Assembly: GCA_033026295.1 (NCBI GenBank)
Contig: CM065172.1
Span: forward strand, 12,693,665-12,757,664
DNA from: Channa striata
Taxonomy: Eukaryota; Chordata; Actinopteri; Anabantiformes; Channidae
Length of the DNA stretch: 64,000 nt
Reading direction: 5' to 3'
Shown here in pieces: positions 61,501-64,000 of the stretch; position 1 is the stretch's first letter, and each line of letters opens with the position of its first letter. Both the position numbers and the translations under genes were made by a program. The notes below the pieces were generated by a model. That model did no database searches. It saw only the letters and a program-made list of their open reading frames with translations, and was not told the DNA's origin.

Positions 61501-63807
61501 AAATTATCCCGGTGAAGGGAGAGCCCCTGGGAGTGGTCAGCAACTGGCCTCCTGCCCTGCAAGCGGCCCTTGCCCGCTGGGGGGCCACCCAGGCAAAGAG
61601 CCCTGCTCTTACTGCTCTCGATATCACTGGCAAACCCCTCTACACACTAACATATGGTGAGCAAAACCTTAGCTCTGAGAGATTTGTAATGTAGACATAA
61701 ATAAAGTCCTGCTTATAAATCCCAAAAGAAGGTGCTCCCTTGTTAATGTCATTTTGTCCACCTCTTGTATACTGTATGTGAAAGATGCTTCTTTTACAGT
61801 ATGAGCTCAATTATTTGTAGGCCTGAGCAGATTAACTTACGTTATCTCTAGCGTGGTGCTACAATGTATTGTGCAAATGGGATATTACATTGATCCATTA
61901 TGAATAACATATAGGACATTTTCAAATCATTGTTATATTTTTCAGGCAAACTATGGAGTCGCAGTCTGAAGCTGGCCTATACACTACTGAATAAACTGGG
62001 CACAAAAACTGAGCCCGTCCTACAACCTGGAGATCGGGTTAGAATCTGAGATTTGTCGCACTCAGAAAGTGTTTTTTAAAGAAATGTGAGATGGAAAATA
62101 AGATTTTCTGTTTCATAGGTGGCGCTGGTGTATCCCAACAGTGACCCTGGCATGTTCTGGGTGGCTTTCTATGGCTGTCTATTGGCTGAGGTCATCCCTG
62201 TGCCCATTGAGGTCCCACTGTCACGACAGGTAAATATGTCAATTTTGTGTTGTAATAGCTGAGAAGTAGTGATAACAAAAAACAATTGTGCAATTAGAGC
62301 AATGGAAGCAAACCCGTAATACTTCTGTCAGCTCTGAAATTTATGCTTGATCACTCGCCACCTTCTACACTGGCTGCTACACTTTTAGTAGTCTCAGGTA
62401 TCATAATCATAAAAGGGCCAGTTGTAACTGAGAGGCAGTTTTATAAAAGCACTAAGCTATTTATGGCTTGTTTTATTATTCCAATTATCCCTGATTATAT
62501 TTTGTACAGTATATAATCTATATATACTGTATATATACTCTAATCTATATATATCTCTCACGTGACCCCATAAATACATGAATTTGTAATACGGCCAAAT
62601 TTATGTCAGCTGAAGTGCATGCATGTCTTTAAATTGTCACAGTTTTACGTACTAGCCTCTCCATGTGTGTCACAAGTCTTCTGATACTTGTCTCCCTATA
62701 GGATGCAGGCAGCCAGCAGATTGGCTTCCTGTTAGGCAGCTGTGGTGTCAGTCTGGCACTGACCAGTGAGGTGTGCCTCAAAGGGCTCCCCAAGACTCCA
62801 AATGGAGAGATCATCCAGTTCAAAGGTCAGCCAATGCTTCTGGTTCAGCAGGAGCTGTCTCTGTTGTGTGTGGGAGTAATAGATGGACTAATTAAAAGCA
62901 ACACTGTATATTACATGAAGTTCGCTGAGGGGCGGACGACTTTGTAGTACATCTTTTAGCGTTCAAATTTGCTCTTAGAGCCAAGAGTTTTTTCAGTGAA
63001 CACTGTCAATCTAGGTCAGCTCCATATCAGTGTAACCTAGCACACATTTTTTCCTTGTCAGCTAAAGCCTTTGTGATTCCTTGTTGTCTTGTGATCATGC
63101 TTCCCAGGATGGCCAAGGATGAAATGGGTAGTGACAGACACAAAGTACCTGACCAAACCATCCAAAGACTGGCAGCCTCACATCCCCACCGCCAACACAG
63201 ACACAGCTTACATAGAGGTACTCTTCAAAACATCAAGTATTTAAGGATCTGTAGTATTTATATTTTGGTTATTAGTTGAATTTTTTACATTACCGAAACC
63301 TATTTAAATCTTATTTCAAGTTATTTAAACCTGACTGCTCTGACTTATTAAAATTTTTTGACTTACAAATAGCTAATATGTTGCCATGTCTGTCCTAAAA
63401 CTAAAAAAATCATACATTAAAATTTAACTAAATATAATTTCTTTTTAAGATTCACTATAAGACAGATTCTATACTTTTACTACGTGATTCTGGGTTGCTT
63501 ATGCTCTCATTTAACTTTGATGTTTGTGTGTCCATCTGTCCTACTAAAGTACAAAGCAAGTAAGGAAGGAACAGTGATGGGAGTGGCTGTGTCAAAGATT
63601 TCCATGCTGACCCACTGTCAAGCCCTGACCCAGGCCTGTAACTACTGTGAAGGTCAGATCTTAGTCCCTTATTTAGATTACACACATTGACCTGTTGATT
63701 GAATATACATTCACTCATGTATTTTTATATTTTCTGTCTTAGGGGAGACACTAGTCAATGTGTTGGACTGCAAGAAGGATATGGGCTTGTGGCATGGTGT
63801 CTTAACA
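42123..63807 (+). CDS. dip2b: Disco-interacting protein 2 homolog B (dip2b), 3' part beyond window
   Basis: DIP2 family: an N-terminal DMAP1-binding domain and two adenylate-forming (AMP-binding-like) domains; linked to neuronal development and, in fungi, to diacylglycerol levels (family knowledge). Exons here: 42123-42207, 58266-58337, 59258-59413, 59566-59691, 59845-60081, 60172-60300, 61092-61211, 61459-61656, 61946-62037, 62119-62229, 62702-62825, 63108-63217, 63550-63652, 63743-63807. They give 576 residues of about 1,570. Starts MADRGVDLSALPKEVRDQL; conserved blocks include SGGARDERYRSDIHTEAVQA, TPPDTSSASEDEGSLRR, STKIQQLLNTLKRPKRPP, KLWSRSLKLAYTLLNKLG and VIPVPIEVPL. ALPMPTKRRS and EEIVEVPQPDPN favour DIP2B over DIP2A or DIP2C. 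The frame is intact. The ATG has G at -3 and +4. Confidence 0.94.
48040..48073. repeat. 15-bp perfect inverted repeat, 4-nt spacer
   Basis: GCTTTAATGATCAGC at 48040-48054, spacer CGCA, then its exact reverse complement at 48059-48073. A stable hairpin could form in RNA or DNA. Confidence 0.9.
49510..49549. repeat. 40-base T homopolymer
   Basis: Uninterrupted T run in dip2b intron 1. It may be the reversed poly(A) tail of an old retroposon inserted in minus orientation, or simple slippage. No target-site duplication was confirmed. Confidence 0.9.
52479..52506. repeat. 28-bp perfect palindrome
   Basis: Each half is TCTACTCTGGTTTA or its exact reverse complement, with no spacer. It is AT-rich at the centre (TTTATAAA). 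It lies in dip2b intron 1. Confidence 0.92.
52780..53045. other. Candidate conserved non-coding element in dip2b intron 1
   Basis: Block of balanced base composition in AT-rich intron, open in two frames for about 75 codons but matching no protein I know. A coding exon of dip2b is not expected here, so a regulatory element is the more likely explanation. Conservation is not shown by this sequence alone. Confidence 0.3.
58081..58100. repeat. (ATT)n microsatellite
   Basis: Six to seven ATT units shortly before dip2b exon 2. Confidence 0.9.
58266..59691 (+). CDS. dip2b: dip2b DMAP1-binding domain exons 2-4
   Basis: Exons 58266-58337, 59258-59413 and 59566-59691 complete the DMAP1-binding domain. 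GDITQKGYEKKRAKLL and DIHTEAVQAALAKHKEEKMA are conserved. The segment between them is Ser/Pro-rich and variable. All three lengths are multiples of three with phase-1 borders. Confidence 0.93.
61459..63807 (+). CDS. dip2b: dip2b first adenylate-forming-like domain, start
   Basis: Seven exons encode the beginning of the first AMP-binding-like domain: LTALDITGKPLYTLTYGKLW, PGDRVALVYPNSDPGMFWVA, QQIGFLLGSCGVSLALTSE, GWPRMKWVVTDTKY, AYIEYKASKEGTVMGVAVS and GLWHGVLT. In DIP2 proteins this fold resembles acyl-CoA synthetases. The YKASKEGTVMG segment corresponds to the phosphate-binding-loop position. The domain continues past the window. Confidence 0.9.
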
Positions 63808-64000
63808 GTGAGACTATATGCAACAATTTATACTGTTTATTAAGTTAAAGTTTTTTAAATTAGTTTCAAGCAATGTAATCTAAATGTTAAGTCATGCCAA
63901 CTTGACTTTGGACTTTCCCGGCCTCTGTGGTGGATGTGTGCAGTGAGTGGTCTTAAACATTTAGGATGGATGATAGGTCAGCTTGAAAATGTGAGACAGA
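63808..64000. other. Start of next dip2b intron
   Basis: Follows donor GTGAGA at 63808. No further exon before the window ends. Confidence 0.6.

Noticed and set aside
62510..62560. AT-rich inverted sequence TATATATACTGTATATATA
   Set aside because: Low-complexity TA-rich stretch; self-complementarity is expected by composition.
1..64000. CRISPR array, tRNA, rRNA, prokaryotic operon or phage
   Set aside because: No regularly spaced repeats, no cloverleaf or rRNA sequence recognised, and gene structure is that of a vertebrate.

Overview
The window reads as nuclear DNA of a ray-finned (teleost) fish. Introns are of the GT-AG type, four vertebrate genes are readable by their protein families, and several interspersed repeats are kinds common in fish, including Tc1-like transposon remnants. 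There is no sign of operons, ribosome binding sites or phage genes. Intergenic and intronic DNA is AT-rich; GC- and CpG-rich islands occur near 14.4-14.95 kb, 22.0-22.75 kb and 41.75-42.3 kb, each just ahead of a gene.

All four genes lie on the + strand, head to tail. (1) larp4 (exons 1584-9319, 5' start not found) encodes a La-related protein that binds poly(A) and poly(A)-binding protein. Its 3'UTR runs to about 11.53 kb. (2) asb8 (coding 16366-18989, promoter near 14.4-14.95 kb) encodes an ankyrin-repeat and SOCS-box ubiquitin-ligase adaptor. (3) atf7 (coding 28028-37394, promoter-like island near 22 kb) encodes a CRE-binding bZIP transcription factor with an N-terminal zinc finger; its 3'UTR reaches 40.28 or 41.25 kb. 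(4) dip2b (coding from 42123, running off the right edge) has its first 14 coding exons here, behind a 16-kb first intron.

Once exons are joined, the reading frames are continuous except at two points. One extra base lies in a larp4 exon (7973-7975) and one base is missing in an atf7 exon (near 31738). Both are single-base changes in short homopolymers and look more like assembly errors than real pseudogenes. Repeats include three decayed Tc1-like fragments (11.8, 16.8 and 38.2 kb), two other fish-type interspersed repeats (26.0 and 35.1 kb), simple repeats and a 40-base T run.

The genes do not form one pathway. larp4 acts on mRNA stability, asb8 on ubiquitination, atf7 on transcription, and dip2b carries a chromatin-type N-terminal domain followed by adenylate-forming-like domains. 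I found no CRISPR array, tRNA, rRNA or novel multi-gene system. The most unusual items are a pair of C/D-snoRNA-like units inside larp4 introns, long perfect palindromes, a start-overlapping upstream ORF in asb8, a canonical CLEAR/E-box palindrome in the dip2b promoter, and a run of seven frame-preserving dip2b exons.
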